From the NCBI RefSeq assembly GCF_965137005.1, contig NZ_CBCRXM010000007.1, forward strand, positions 75,062 through 139,061: a stretch of 64,000 nt of DNA, in the 5' to 3' direction. Source of the stretch: Sphingomonas_O antarctica. GTDB taxonomy: Bacteria; Pseudomonadota; Alphaproteobacteria; Sphingomonadales; Sphingomonadaceae. Position 1 is the first letter of the stretch. Every line of letters starts with the position of its first letter. Positions 9,701 to 17,395 of the stretch are shown piece after piece. Below the pieces are notes generated by a model that saw nothing but the letters and a program-made list of their open reading frames with translations, was not told the DNA's origin and made no database searches. Made by a program: the position numbers and the translations under genes.

Positions 9701-9976
9701 ATGGCAAAACAATCGGTGGGGCGAATCGAATTTACGCCCGTCCTGCGCAAGAAGACGCGGCATGACGGGTGGACGGCGGAGAACCAGATGATCGGGTCGC
9801 GCCGTTCCCCGGACGGCGCTGGGCAGCGTGGGGCGCTGACCACCCGATCATTCTTTATCGACGCGCTGGCGGCGGGGGCTTCGATCACGCGCGAGACGCG
9901 GGCGGCGGGGCGATCGCTGTCCAGCGTTTATAAGCTCAAGGACGCGCGGGATTCGGCGAGGTTCGTGGCGGCGTGA
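9701..9976 (+). CDS. Small HTH-like protein of a sphingomonad family
   Basis: A 91-residue basic protein with a GGAGGG ribosome-binding site 8 nt before the ATG. It resembles the short sphingomonad proteins with the pattern R-H-D-G-W-T-x-E-x-Q, then F-I-x-A-L-A-x-x-G-S, A-A-G-x-S and a final A-x-x-F. Here these are T-R-H-D-G-W-T-A-E-N-Q, F-F-I-D-A-L-A-A-G-A-S-I-T, A-A-G-R-S-L-S-S-V-Y-K-L and S-A-R-F-V-A-A, which suggests a helix-turn-helix that may bind DNA. About 20 residues (M-I-G-S-R-R-S-P...) lie between the two halves and look like an insertion. The gene sits exactly between the two copies of the structured element. Function unknown. Confidence 0.65.
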   Translation: MAKQSVGRIEFTPVLRKKTRHDGWTAENQMIGSRRSPDGAGQRGALTTRSFFIDALAAGASITRETRAAGRSLSSVYKLKDARDSARFVAA

Positions 9977-10073
9977 AGACCGCGCTCGAAGCCGTGTTTT
10001 GGCCTAAACTTTAACTAAACTTCCGCGCTCGCCGCACCGCATTGGCACGTGTGAATCGTGTGAACCGCCGCGC

Positions 10074-10175
10074 GCCACGGCGTAAATCCGCATCGTCGGT
10101 CCTGCCGTGGCAGGCCGGTCGGCGGACGCGAGCCGAAGGCAAGTCTCGCTTGCTGCGCGACGCTCGATTTGCCTT
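10074..10175. repeat. Structured two-hairpin element, copy 2
   Basis: This lies in the 343-nt gap before the cold-shock gene. Hairpin 1: an 8-bp stem GCCACGGC (10074-10081) with GCCGTGGC (10104-10111), loop GTAAATCCGCATCGTCGGTC. The linker is 24 nt, as in copy 1. Hairpin 2: stem AAGGCAA (10136-10142) with TTGCCTT (10169-10175), loop containing TCGCTTGCTGCGCGACGCTC. Each loop matches copy 1 at 18 of 20 positions, while none of the stem sequences are conserved. It ends about 145 nt before the csp start, so it may belong to that leader. The remainder of the gap shows no further gene. Confidence 0.65.
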
Positions 10176-10319
10176 TTGCGCGCTTACCGCCCATATTCGT
10201 TTCGCTAGAGTCGCAAATCGACGGTCTACGGTGCTTTGCGGCTCGTTTCTCCTTCTTTCCCTGCTGCCAAGGCACCGGGCCCCGGTTGTCGGGCGCCCAC
10301 GCAAACGAAGGAACTACCA

Positions 10320-10529
10320 ATGGCCACCACTGGCACCGTCAAGTTTTTCAACGCCGACAAGGGTTATGGCTTCATCGCCCCCGAAAATGGCGGCAACGAC
10401 GCATTCGTCCACATCAGCGCGGTTCAGGCCGCCGGCATGCAGACGCTGCAGCAGGACCAGCGCGTCTCGTACGATCTCGAAGAAGATCGTCGCGGCAAGA
10501 TGAGCGCCGTCAACCTGCAGTCGGCCTAA
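10320..10529 (+). CDS. Cold-shock protein (CspA family)
   Basis: A 69-residue single cold-shock domain that binds single-stranded RNA or DNA and acts as an RNA chaperone. RNP1 (K-G-Y-G-F-I) and RNP2 (D-A-F-V-H-I-S) are intact, and the N-terminus T-G-T-V-K-F-F-N is typical. The ATG at 10320 has a GAAGGA site 8 nt upstream; the in-frame extension to 10236 is not family-like. The upstream region is long (about 340 nt), which is common for csp genes with regulated leaders, and it holds copy 2 of the structured element. A hairpin separates the gene from the small gene at 10598. Confidence 0.93.
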   Translation: MATTGTVKFFNADKGYGFIAPENGGNDAFVHISAVQAAGMQTLQQDQRVSYDLEEDRRGKMSAVNLQSA

Positions 10530-10541
10530 ATCGCCGAACCG

Positions 10542-10568
10542 CCGGGGCGCCTGTCATGGGTGCCCCGG
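10542..10568 (+). terminator. Intercistronic hairpin after csp
   Basis: A 10-bp stem (CCGGGGCGCC with GGTGCCCCGG, one G-U pair) closes a short loop, followed by TTTCTACCCCCCCTTT. It could terminate or attenuate csp transcription before the downstream 65-aa gene. The tract after the stem is not a clean T-run, so termination may be partial. Confidence 0.55.
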
Positions 10569-10597
10569 TTTCTACCCCCCCTTTCAAGGAGCCAGCG

Positions 10598-10795
10598 ATG
10601 CGCGACAGCGACCAGTTTACCGCCCATGCCGACCGCTGCGATGCGGAAGCCGCCGCCGCGACGCTCGACAATGTCCGTGACCGCAGCTTGCGCGCCAGTG
10701 CCACGTGGCGCGACATGGCCGAACGCTCGCTCCGCATGGAAACCGCGCGCGCCGAACGCGAAGCGCGCACGCCGGTCGCCGCGACCCAGGCTTAA
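10598..10795 (+). CDS. Small hydrophilic protein downstream of csp
   Basis: A 65-residue protein starting at an ATG with an AAGGAG site 6 nt upstream. It is highly charged and alanine-rich, predicted largely helical (M-R-D-S-D-Q-F-T-A-H-A-D-R-C-D-A-E-A-A-A-A-T...), with one cysteine and no membrane segment. It follows the cold-shock gene across a hairpin and may be co-transcribed by read-through. No family is recognised; function unknown. Confidence 0.6.
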   Translation: MRDSDQFTAHADRCDAEAAAATLDNVRDRSLRASATWRDMAERSLRMETARAEREARTPVAATQA

Positions 10796-10844
10796 ATCCG
10801 GCCAGGCCTAGGTCTGGTCGATTTGGGGTGATAGGCGCGGCGGC

Positions 10845-11480
10845 ATGATCCGCCACGCTGTCCCCTTCACCCTGATCCTGACGATCACCCTGACACTGGC
10901 CGCGTGCGACCGGTCGGGCTCCAACACCACCACCGTCGTCGCCACCGACGCTCCGGCCAATTCGGTCGGGCGGATCGTCCCGACGCCCAAAATCCCGACG
11001 CCACAAATCCCCACGCCAAAACCGACCATCGTCCCCGACGACGGCAACTGGCCCCCCGCCCCCGGCACACCGGGCGGCCTGCCCGACGATCGCCGTCCGC
11101 TCCCCGAAATGCACCGCGACATGATGGGGCCGCAGGGCGCGGCGTCGGCGCTCGAAACCTATGTCGTCAATGTCGAGGGCAAGCACTGGACCCGCGCGCA
11201 TCAGCAATGGGGCGACGACAAGGCGGCGGTGGCGTTCGAGCAACGCTGGCGCGACGTGTCCGAGGTCCACGGGCAGATCGGCACGCCCGGCGATACCGAG
11301 GGCGGCTGCGGCTCGATCTACAGCGACGTGCCGGTGCAATTCTATGGCACGCGATTGGACGGCACACGCTTCAATTCGATCGGCAAGGCGGTGATGCGCC
11401 GCGTCAACGGCGTGGACGGCGCGACGCCGCGGCAATTGTCGTGGCATGTGGATTCGATCACGTTGAAGGATACGCACTGA
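10845..11480 (+). CDS. Putative lipoprotein
   Basis: A 211-residue protein with a lipoprotein signal (hydrophobic stretch ending L-A-A-C at about residues 18-21). A low-complexity linker with repeated P-T-P and I-P-T-P units follows, spanning about residues 40-75. The C-terminal globular region (about 95-211) contains two cysteines only a short distance from the lipidated one in composition terms and a conserved-looking W-x-x-A-H-x-Q-W segment. It is probably exported and anchored by lipid. Function unknown. It is a single gene, followed by a REP-like repeat that separates it from pepP. Confidence 0.7.
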   Translation: MIRHAVPFTLILTITLTLAACDRSGSNTTTVVATDAPANSVGRIVPTPKIPTPQIPTPKPTIVPDDGNWPPAPGTPGGLPDDRRPLPEMHRDMMGPQGAASALETYVVNVEGKHWTRAHQQWGDDKAAVAFEQRWRDVSEVHGQIGTPGDTEGGCGSIYSDVPVQFYGTRLDGTRFNSIGKAVMRRVNGVDGATPRQLSWHVDSITLKDTH

Positions 11481-11590
11481 GCCCACCCCCGCTCGGCTGG
11501 TGCCGAGTCGCCCCTCCCGGTGGGAGGGGACTAGACCTTTCCCCTCCCTCAGGGAGGGGCGACTCAGGCGAAGCCTGAGCGGGGGTGGGA
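11481..11590. repeat. REP-like paired palindrome, type A copy 1
   Basis: An intergenic element made of two mirrored halves. The outer C-C-C-A-C-C-C-C-C / G-G-G-G-G-T-G-G-G ends pair across the whole unit. Inside are hairpins CTCGGC..GCCGAG, CCCCTCCC..GGGAGGGG, a second CCCCTCCC..GGGAGGGG, and CTCAGGC..GCCTGAG. Related copies are at 19764 and 58148. It fills the gap between the lipoprotein and pepP. Confidence 0.85.
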
Positions 11591-11620
11591 ACGGCACCAC
11601 GGCTGCGCTAAGCTCCCTAC

Positions 11621-13432
11621 ATGTCCACTTATGCCGCCCGCCTCGCCGCGCTTCGTGCGCAACTTGCCGCCGATCGTCTCGACGGCTTCGTCGTCCCGCT
11701 GACCGACGAGCATATGTCCGAATATGTCGGCGATTATGCCAAGCGGCTCGAGTGGCTGACGGGCTTCAAAGGCTCGGCCGGCGCGGCGGTGGTGTTGCCC
11801 CAAGAGGCGGCGATCTTCGTCGACGGGCGCTATACGCTGCAGGTGCGCCAGCAGGTTTCGGCGGACGACTGGCAATATCAGGGCGTGCCCCAGACGAGCA
11901 TTTCGGAATGGCTGAAGGCGCATGCCCCGGCGGGCGCGCGGATCGGTTACGATGCGTGGCTGCACACGCGCGATTGGGTGAAGGCGGCGTCCGAAGCGCT
12001 GGCCGCCAAGGGCGCCGAACTGGTGGCGGTGACGCGCAATCCGCTCGATCTGGTGTGGTCGGATCGCCCCGGCATGTCGGAAGCCAAGCTCGCGGTGCAG
12101 GACGAAAGCCTCGCCGGGCGCAATGCGGCGGACAAGCGCGCCGAGATTGCCGACTGGCTGACCGCCGAAAATCTCGACGCGACGGTGATGACCGCGCTCG
12201 ATTCGATCGCCTGGACGTTCAATTTGCGCGGGACGGATGTCAGCCACACGCCGGTCGGGCTGGCCTTTGCGATCGTCCATGCCGATGCGACCGCCGACCT
12301 GTTCGTCGCGCCGGACAAGGTGCCGGCGGATGTGGCGCAGGCGCTGGGCAATGGCGTGCGGCTGCATCCGCGTGAGGCGTTCGCGCCCGCGCTCGAAGCG
12401 CTGAAGGGCAAGCGCGTTGCTGCCGATCCGGAGCGGGCTGTCTCGGCGGTGTTCGCCGGGTTGGAAGCGGGCGGTGCGCAGATCGTTTCGGTCCGCGACC
12501 CCGCCGTGCTGGCCAAGGCGATCAAGAACCGTGCCGAACAGGCCGGGCAGCGCGCGGCGCAGGCGCGCGACGGCGCGGCGCTGAGCCGCTATCTCCACTG
12601 GCTGTCGGTCGAGGCGCCGAAGGGCGGGCTGACCGAGATTTCGGCGTCGGACCAGTTGCGCGCGTTCCGTGAGGAAACCGGCAAGCTGCGCGACCTGAGC
12701 TTCGACACGATTTCGGGCGCGGGGCCGAACGGCGCGATCATGCATTACAAGGCGTCGGAGGAAACCAACCGGCCGATCGAGCCGGGATCGGTCTATCTGT
12801 GCGATTCCGGGGGGCAGTATGAGGACGGCACGACCGATGTGACGCGGACGATCTGGGTCGGGACGCCGGATGGACTCAGCTTACCGAGCGCGGAGATCAA
12901 GGACCGCAACACGCGCGTCCTGAAAGGTCATATCGCCATCGCCACCGCGGTCTTCCCCTATGGGACGCGCGGCGGGCAATTGGACGCGTTTGCGCGTGCG
13001 AGCCTGTGGCAGGCGGGGTGCGATTACGCGCACGGCACGGGGCACGGGGTCGGTGCGTTCCTGGCGGTGCATGAAGGGCCGCAGCGCATCGCCAAGCCCG
13101 GCGGCGGGCAGATGGGCACCGACGAGCCGTTGCGCGCCGGCATGTTCCTGTCCAACGAGCCGGGCTATTACAAACCCGGCGCGTTCGGCGTCCGCATCGA
13201 GAATCTGGTGCTGGTCGAGCGGCGCGAGATCGACGGCGCGGAAGGGGATTATCTCGGCTTCGAAACGCTGACCTTCGCACCGATCGACAAGACGCTGATC
13301 GAGCCGTCGCTGCTGACCGCGCAGGAGATTGCGTGGCTGAATGCGTATCATGCGCGCGTGCTGGAGATCGTCGGGCCGCAGCTGGACGGTGAGGCGAAGG
13401 CGTGGTTGGCGGAGGCTTGCGCACCGCTTTAA
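11621..13432 (+). CDS. pepP: Aminopeptidase P family (Xaa-Pro aminopeptidase, M24B)
   Basis: A 603-residue cytosolic metallopeptidase of the long (three-domain, APP1-like) type that removes an N-terminal residue preceding proline. The first two creatinase-like domains span about residues 1-310. The pita-bread catalytic domain follows with the metal ligands: Asp in Y-L-C-D-S-G and in G-T-T-D-V-T-R-T, His in G-T-G-H-G-V-G and V-H-E-G-P, Glu in N-E-P-G-Y-Y and Glu in R-I-E-N. It starts 30 nt after the type A repeat, and the N-terminus M-S-T-Y-A-A-R-L-A-A-L is family-like. The symbol is by family only. Confidence 0.93.
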   Translation: MSTYAARLAALRAQLAADRLDGFVVPLTDEHMSEYVGDYAKRLEWLTGFKGSAGAAVVLPQEAAIFVDGRYTLQVRQQVSADDWQYQGVPQTSISEWLKAHAPAGARIGYDAWLHTRDWVKAASEALAAKGAELVAVTRNPLDLVWSDRPGMSEAKLAVQDESLAGRNAADKRAEIADWLTAENLDATVMTALDSIAWTFNLRGTDVSHTPVGLAFAIVHADATADLFVAPDKVPADVAQALGNGVRLHPREAFAPALEALKGKRVAADPERAVSAVFAGLEAGGAQIVSVRDPAVLAKAIKNRAEQAGQRAAQARDGAALSRYLHWLSVEAPKGGLTEISASDQLRAFREETGKLRDLSFDTISGAGPNGAIMHYKASEETNRPIEPGSVYLCDSGGQYEDGTTDVTRTIWVGTPDGLSLPSAEIKDRNTRVLKGHIAIATAVFPYGTRGGQLDAFARASLWQAGCDYAHGTGHGVGAFLAVHEGPQRIAKPGGGQMGTDEPLRAGMFLSNEPGYYKPGAFGVRIENLVLVERREIDGAEGDYLGFETLTFAPIDKTLIEPSLLTAQEIAWLNAYHARVLEIVGPQLDGEAKAWLAEACAPL

Positions 13433-13438
13433 CATCTA

Positions 13439-13537
13439 CGTCGCCCCTGCGCAGGCAGGGGCCCAAATAGGCTCACAAACAGAAGCGCGATTTCGGGTGG
13501 AGAGTTCATCTGGACCCCTGCCTGCGCAGGGGTGACG
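13439..13537. repeat. REP-like paired palindrome, type B copy 1
   Basis: Two inverted arms built on CCCCTGCGCAGGCAGGGG (13444-13461) and its complement (13514-13531), separated by about 50 nt. The spacer resembles that of the other type B copy (34906-35008), so the whole ~100-bp unit is repeated. It lies between pepP and the HNH gene. Confidence 0.85.
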
Positions 13538-13610
13538 TCGAATGCTCGAGCGCGGGCGAGACCGGCGCGATCGGGCTAGGCATCACCCGTTCACCCATCC
13601 ATACTGACGC

Positions 13611-13949
13611 ATGGGCAAACAATCACGACGCGATCCCTATGGCGATCTGCACCGGGCGGCCGAGGAGCCTGAGGCGCCGCCACCACCGTGCTGGCTTTGC
13701 GGGCGGCCGACGGGAAAGACCATCGTGTGGCACCATCCCGTGCCCAAGAGCCGCGGCGGCCGCGATGTCGTGCCGATGCATTCAATCTGCCAGCAGACGC
13801 TGACAACAAATTTTTCCAATTCGGAACTGCAGCGCGCCGGCATGGATGTGGGGGCGTTGCTGTTGCACCCCAATGTCCGCAAATTCGTCGACTGGGTGGC
13901 GAACAAGGATCCGGACTTCACCGCGACGTTCGCCAAGAAGCAACGCTGA
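13611..13949 (+). CDS. HNH-like endonuclease domain protein
   Basis: A 112-residue protein with a zinc-knuckle HNH-type core: C-W-L-C at about residues 24-27, V-W-H-H-P-V-P-K-S-R-G-G, then H-S-I-C-Q-Q-T-L and an N-F-S-N-S-E-L segment. HNH domains bind a divalent metal and cut DNA, although many small bacterial members have no known substrate. The N-terminus is charged and proline-rich. It is followed 3 nt later by the metallo-beta-lactamase gene. Whether it is an active nuclease cannot be told from sequence. Confidence 0.75.
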   Translation: MGKQSRRDPYGDLHRAAEEPEAPPPPCWLCGRPTGKTIVWHHPVPKSRGGRDVVPMHSICQQTLTTNFSNSELQRAGMDVGALLLHPNVRKFVDWVANKDPDFTATFAKKQR

Positions 13950-13952
13950 TGC

Positions 13953-15065
13953 GTGCTTGACGTTCGCGTCAAGCGGCGCGACGGCACACGTGTGAGCAAA
14001 CCCGCCCCCGACCAGAGCCTGGCCGATCATGGTCCCGATGCGATTTCGTCGCGCGGGCTGACCTATCCGTTCGGCGAGACCGTGCCGGATTATGGCGCGG
14101 TGGTGGAAATCGTGCCGGGGGTCGGCTGGACGCGGCAATTGGTGCCGGGATCGCTGAAGCATATCAATTGCTGGCTACTCGACGATGGCGACGGCATGGC
14201 CGTCGTGGACACCGGCCTCAACCTGCCGCACACCGCCGAGAATTGGGACAAGGCGATTGCGGGCCGCAAGGTCACGCGCGTCATCTGTACGCATTTCCAT
14301 CCCGACCATGTCGGCGCGGCGGGGACGTTGTGTGCACGGCACGGGGTGCCGCTGTGGATGACGCGCGGTGAATGGCTGACCGCGCGGTTTCTGGTCGCCG
14401 ATGTGCAGGACAGCCAGCCGTCCGAAGTGACCGCGATGCGCGTTGGCGCGGGGTGGAGCGGCGAGCAGATGGCCGATGCGGCCAAGCGCGGCTGGGGCAG
14501 TTTCCGGACGATTGTGTCGAAAATGCCGGCGGGGTTCACGCGGTTGCAGGACGGCGACCGGGTGAAGATCGGCGTCGGTGAATGGCGTATCGTCACCGGC
14601 GCGGGGCATTCGCCCGAACATGCCTGTCTGATCGACGACGCCCGGCGGCTGATGATTGCGGGCGATCAGGTGTTGCCCCGGATCACGTCCAACGTTTCGC
14701 TCGGCGTGATGGAGCCGGACGGCGATCCGTTGGGTGAATGGCTGGCGTCGATCGCCAAGCTGCATGCGTTGCCCGAGGATTTGCTGGTGCTGCCGGCGCA
14801 TGGCGAGCCGTTTACCGGGCTGCACGCGCGGCTGGAGCGTTTGGCCAAGGGGCATCGCGACGGGCTCGACCGGCTGGCGGCGCATATCAAGGACGAGCCC
14901 AAGCGTGCCGTCGATTGCTTCTCGCCTCTGTTCAAGCGGCCGATCGACGGCAGCGTGCTGGGACTGGCGACGGGCGAGACGCTGGCGCACCTCCGCCATC
15001 TCGAGCGGCGCGGGCGCGCGGTGATGGAGGATCGCGACGGCGTGTGGTGGTGGCGCGCGGCGTGA
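13953..15065 (+). CDS. Metallo-beta-lactamase-fold hydrolase
   Basis: A 370-residue MBL-fold metallohydrolase with a C-terminal winged-helix-like extension. Metal ligands are visible: H-F-H-P-D-H (about residues 112-117), His in A-G-H-S-P-E-H, Asp in I-A-G-D-Q-V-L, and His in L-P-A-H-G-E-P. This layout is typical of the glyoxalase-II/LACTB2-like branch; the substrate is unknown. The start is uncertain: GTG at 13953 gives a 3-nt spacing to the HNH gene, and GTG at 13992 is an alternative; neither has a strong ribosome-binding site. Probably in one operon with the HNH gene upstream and parA and aat downstream. Confidence 0.85.
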   Translation: MLDVRVKRRDGTRVSKPAPDQSLADHGPDAISSRGLTYPFGETVPDYGAVVEIVPGVGWTRQLVPGSLKHINCWLLDDGDGMAVVDTGLNLPHTAENWDKAIAGRKVTRVICTHFHPDHVGAAGTLCARHGVPLWMTRGEWLTARFLVADVQDSQPSEVTAMRVGAGWSGEQMADAAKRGWGSFRTIVSKMPAGFTRLQDGDRVKIGVGEWRIVTGAGHSPEHACLIDDARRLMIAGDQVLPRITSNVSLGVMEPDGDPLGEWLASIAKLHALPEDLLVLPAHGEPFTGLHARLERLAKGHRDGLDRLAAHIKDEPKRAVDCFSPLFKRPIDGSVLGLATGETLAHLRHLERRGRAVMEDRDGVWWWRAA

Positions 15066-15085
15066 AGCGCGGTTAGGCTGCGCCG

Positions 15086-15799
15086 ATGGCGACCATCGCG
15101 GTCTATTCGTTGAAGGGCGGGGTCGGCAAGACGACCATCGCGGTCAACCTCGCCTGGTGCAGCGCGATACTTTCGGGCCGCAAGACGTTGTTGTGGGATC
15201 TGGACCCGCAAGCGGCAGCGACATTTGTCCTGTCGATCGAGGCCAAGGGCGCGGCGCAGGCGGTGTTCGCCAAGGACCAGCCCGCCGCGCGCCTGATCCG
15301 CGCGAGCGCGTGGCCGCTGCTCGACGTCCTGCCCGCCGACACGTCGCTGCGCGGGCTCGACCGGCTGTTCGACACGATCGGCAAGAAGCGGCGCATGGCG
15401 CGCCTGATCGAGCGACTGAGCCTGGGATATGGGACGATCATCCTCGATTGCCCGCCGGGTCTGACCGAAACCAGCGAACAGGTGATGCGCGCCGCCGACC
15501 TGATCGTCGTGCCGGTGATCCCGTCGCCGCTGTCGCGCCGCGCGCTGGATGAGGTGCAGGCGCATCTCGCCAAACTTTTGAAGGACGGCGCGCCGGTGCT
15601 CCCGGTGTGGTCGATGGTCGACCGCCGCCGCGCGCTGCACCGCGACGCCGGCGAGGATTGGCCGACGATTCCGATGGCCAGTGTGGTCGAGCAGATGGCG
15701 GTGCGCCGCGCGCCGCTGGGGCACATCGCCGCGCGCAGTCCGGCGCAGGCGGCGGTCGCGGCGCTGTGGCAGACCATCGAACGGCGGCTAACCGGATGA
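15086..15799 (+). CDS. ParA-family ATPase
   Basis: A 237-residue MinD/ParA-type P-loop ATPase. It has the deviant Walker A K-G-G-V-G-K-T-T with the signature first lysine at residue 10, Walker A' D-L-D-P-Q and Walker B I-I-L-D-C-P-P-G. Members position DNA, proteins or other cargo. No parB or parS-like partner is adjacent, and the neighbours (MBL hydrolase, aat) suggest an orphan chromosomal ParA rather than the main partition ATPase. Its stop overlaps the aat start (ATGA), so the two are translationally coupled. Confidence 0.88.
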   Translation: MATIAVYSLKGGVGKTTIAVNLAWCSAILSGRKTLLWDLDPQAAATFVLSIEAKGAAQAVFAKDQPAARLIRASAWPLLDVLPADTSLRGLDRLFDTIGKKRRMARLIERLSLGYGTIILDCPPGLTETSEQVMRAADLIVVPVIPSPLSRRALDEVQAHLAKLLKDGAPVLPVWSMVDRRRALHRDAGEDWPTIPMASVVEQMAVRRAPLGHIAARSPAQAAVAALWQTIERRLTG

Positions 15800-16596
15800 A
15801 CGCCGCGCAGCAGCTCGATCTGGATACGCTGCTGAAAGCCTATGCGATCGGCTGGTTTCCGATGGCCGACAGCCGCGATGCGGCCGGGGTGCATTGGGTC
15901 CAGCCCAAGGAGCGCGCGATTATGCCGCTCGACGGGTTTCATCTGTCGCGGTCGTTGAAGAAGACATTGCTGGCAGAGCGGTTCACGACGACGGCCGACC
16001 GCGCGTTCGAGGCGGTGCTGGAACTGTGCGGCGCGGCGGCGGACGACCGGCCCGACACGTGGATCAATCCGGGGATCGCCGATGCGATGCGGCGGCTGCA
16101 CCGGCTGGGGTTGGCGCACTCCATCGAGACGTGGGAGGGCGATCGGCTGGTTGGTGGGTTGTACGGGCTGGCGCTGGGCCGGGCGTTCTTCGGCGAATCG
16201 ATGTTCAGCCGCGCAACCGATGCGTCAAAGGTCGCGCTGGCGCATCTGGTGGCGCGGATGCGGTGCGGGCATTTCACGTTGCTCGATTGCCAGTTCCAGA
16301 CGCCGCACCTCGCCAGCCTCGGGACGGTCGAGGTTAGCGCCAACGCCTATGCGGCGTTGCTCGACACCGCGCTGTCGGGCGCGGCTGGCGTCGGTTCGGG
16401 CGCGGGTTCGGACGAATTGCCGCCGCCCGATTTCTTGGCCTTCGACGTGCCGCCCGAAGCCCCGCCCGGCGCGGCGAGCGTGTCCGGCCCGACATCGGGA
16501 TGGCGCATCTCGCAAGCCTTGGTCCAGACGTCCCACACCGGATGTTCGACGGTGTTGAGCGAGGGCGATTCCTTGAACAGCCAGCCGGAGAAATAA
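15796..16596 (+). CDS. aat: Leucyl/phenylalanyl-tRNA-protein transferase
   Basis: Aat transfers Leu or Phe from aminoacyl-tRNA to proteins with N-terminal Arg or Lys, feeding the N-end rule ClpS/ClpAP pathway. Family motifs are clear: A-Y-x-x-G-W-F-P-M near the N-terminus, W-x-x-P-x-x-R, the G-G-L-Y-G region, F-F-G-E-S-M-F-S and L-L-D-C-Q-F. The ATG at 15796 overlaps the parA stop. The conserved protein ends near Q-A-L-V-Q-T-S (about 16533), but no stop occurs until 16596. The 3' end overlaps the convergent DUF2155 gene by 250 bp, and a proline/alanine-rich stretch (residues 195-235) lies in the overlap. Confidence 0.92.
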   Translation: MNAAQQLDLDTLLKAYAIGWFPMADSRDAAGVHWVQPKERAIMPLDGFHLSRSLKKTLLAERFTTTADRAFEAVLELCGAAADDRPDTWINPGIADAMRRLHRLGLAHSIETWEGDRLVGGLYGLALGRAFFGESMFSRATDASKVALAHLVARMRCGHFTLLDCQFQTPHLASLGTVEVSANAYAALLDTALSGAAGVGSGAGSDELPPPDFLAFDVPPEAPPGAASVSGPTSGWRISQALVQTSHTGCSTVLSEGDSLNSQPEK

Positions 16597-17018
16597 CGCC
16601 GCCAGCGGTCGGGGCGTTCGTGCACGATGACCTGGACGAACGCGCCGGTCAGGTGATCGGCTTCCCACGATTCGGTTTCGTCGCACGCGCGGACCTTGAC
16701 GATCAGATCGCCGACGCGGACGCCCTGGCCGGGGTGCAGGCGGAAATCGCGGGTCAGCCCGTTGCGTTTGTTGAGCACGCCGATCACCGCGATGCGGTCG
16801 GCCATCGGCGTGGTGCCGGCGAAGCCCGTGGCCTTCGCGCCGACGCTCCGTTCCATCGCCGGGCTGCCGCTGAGGTCGTCGGCCGCGATCGGTGCGCTGT
16901 CGTTCGACGGCGCGTCCTTGACGACCGCGATCGCCGCCGCCCCGCCGAGCACGGCGAGACCCGCGAAGATCGCCAAAGCCCGCTTCACGCGCCGGTCACT
17001 CGGGCGACCATGCCTCAT
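16347..17018 (-). CDS. DUF2155 domain protein
   Basis: A 223-residue exported or membrane-anchored protein. An N-terminal hydrophobic helix (A-L-A-I-F-A-G-L-A-V-L-G-G) precedes the DUF2155 domain (about 60-160), recognised by V-L-N-K-R-x-G, a C-x-x-x-x-x-W-E region and W-L-F-K-E-S-P-S-L-N. The Ser/Pro/Ala/Gly-rich tail has no conserved features and is the antisense of the aat 3' end. In alphaproteobacteria this family lies between aat and NDUFA12, as here. The start at 17018 (ATG after GGGGAC) is preferred; 17039 and a GTG at 16988 are possible. It overlaps the NDUFA12 stop. Function unknown. Confidence 0.82.
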   Translation of the reverse strand: MRHGRPSDRRVKRALAIFAGLAVLGGAAAIAVVKDAPSNDSAPIAADDLSGSPAMERSVGAKATGFAGTTPMADRIAVIGVLNKRNGLTRDFRLHPGQGVRVGDLIVKVRACDETESWEADHLTGAFVQVIVHERPDRWRRYFSGWLFKESPSLNTVEHPVWDVWTKACEMRHPDVGPDTLAAPGGASGGTSKAKKSGGGNSSEPAPEPTPAAPDSAVSSNAA

Positions 17019-17385
17019 AGTCCCCGGTTGCCGCCGCACGGCGCCCGCCCGCTTCGAGCGAGCCCGCGGGGCGATACGCCTCTCGCGTGCCGGTCAGATT
17101 GGGCAACGCCGGCTTTTCCCAGGCGCGGGTCTGCGGCAGGGCGTTGTCGGGCACATCGTCGATCATGTGGCGCAGCCACGCGGTCCATTCGGGCGAGATG
17201 CGGCTGGCGTCGTTATTGCCGCTGTAGATCGCCATGCGCCGGCGGACGCCGCCCGGCCCCATCTTGCCGAGATAATAGCCGGTGCCGAGCGCATCCGACC
17301 CGACATGGTCGGTGCCCAGCCGCCCCATATAGGTGCCGAAGGTCGCGCCTTCCCACCATGTGAAGATATTCTTGAACACGCCCAT
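16996..17385 (-). CDS. NDUFA12-like complex I accessory subunit
   Basis: A 129-residue homologue of the mitochondrial complex I accessory subunit NDUFA12 (B17.2), found as a supernumerary subunit in alphaproteobacteria. Family features are F-T-W-W-E-G-A-T-F-G-T, G-x-D-x-x-G-x-x-Y-Y, R-R-R-x-x-I-Y, G-x-x-D-A-S-x-I-S-P-E-W and W-L-x-H. The ATG at 17385 is chosen because M-G-V-F-K-N-I-F-T-W-W is the family N-terminus. It is in a minus-strand operon, DUF192 then NDUFA12 then DUF2155, with short gaps or overlaps. Confidence 0.93.
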   Translation of the reverse strand: MGVFKNIFTWWEGATFGTYMGRLGTDHVGSDALGTGYYLGKMGPGGVRRRMAIYSGNNDASRISPEWTAWLRHMIDDVPDNALPQTRAWEKPALPNLTGTREAYRPAGSLEAGGRRAAATGDYEAWSPE

Positions 17386-17395
17386 CGCCGCGGCC

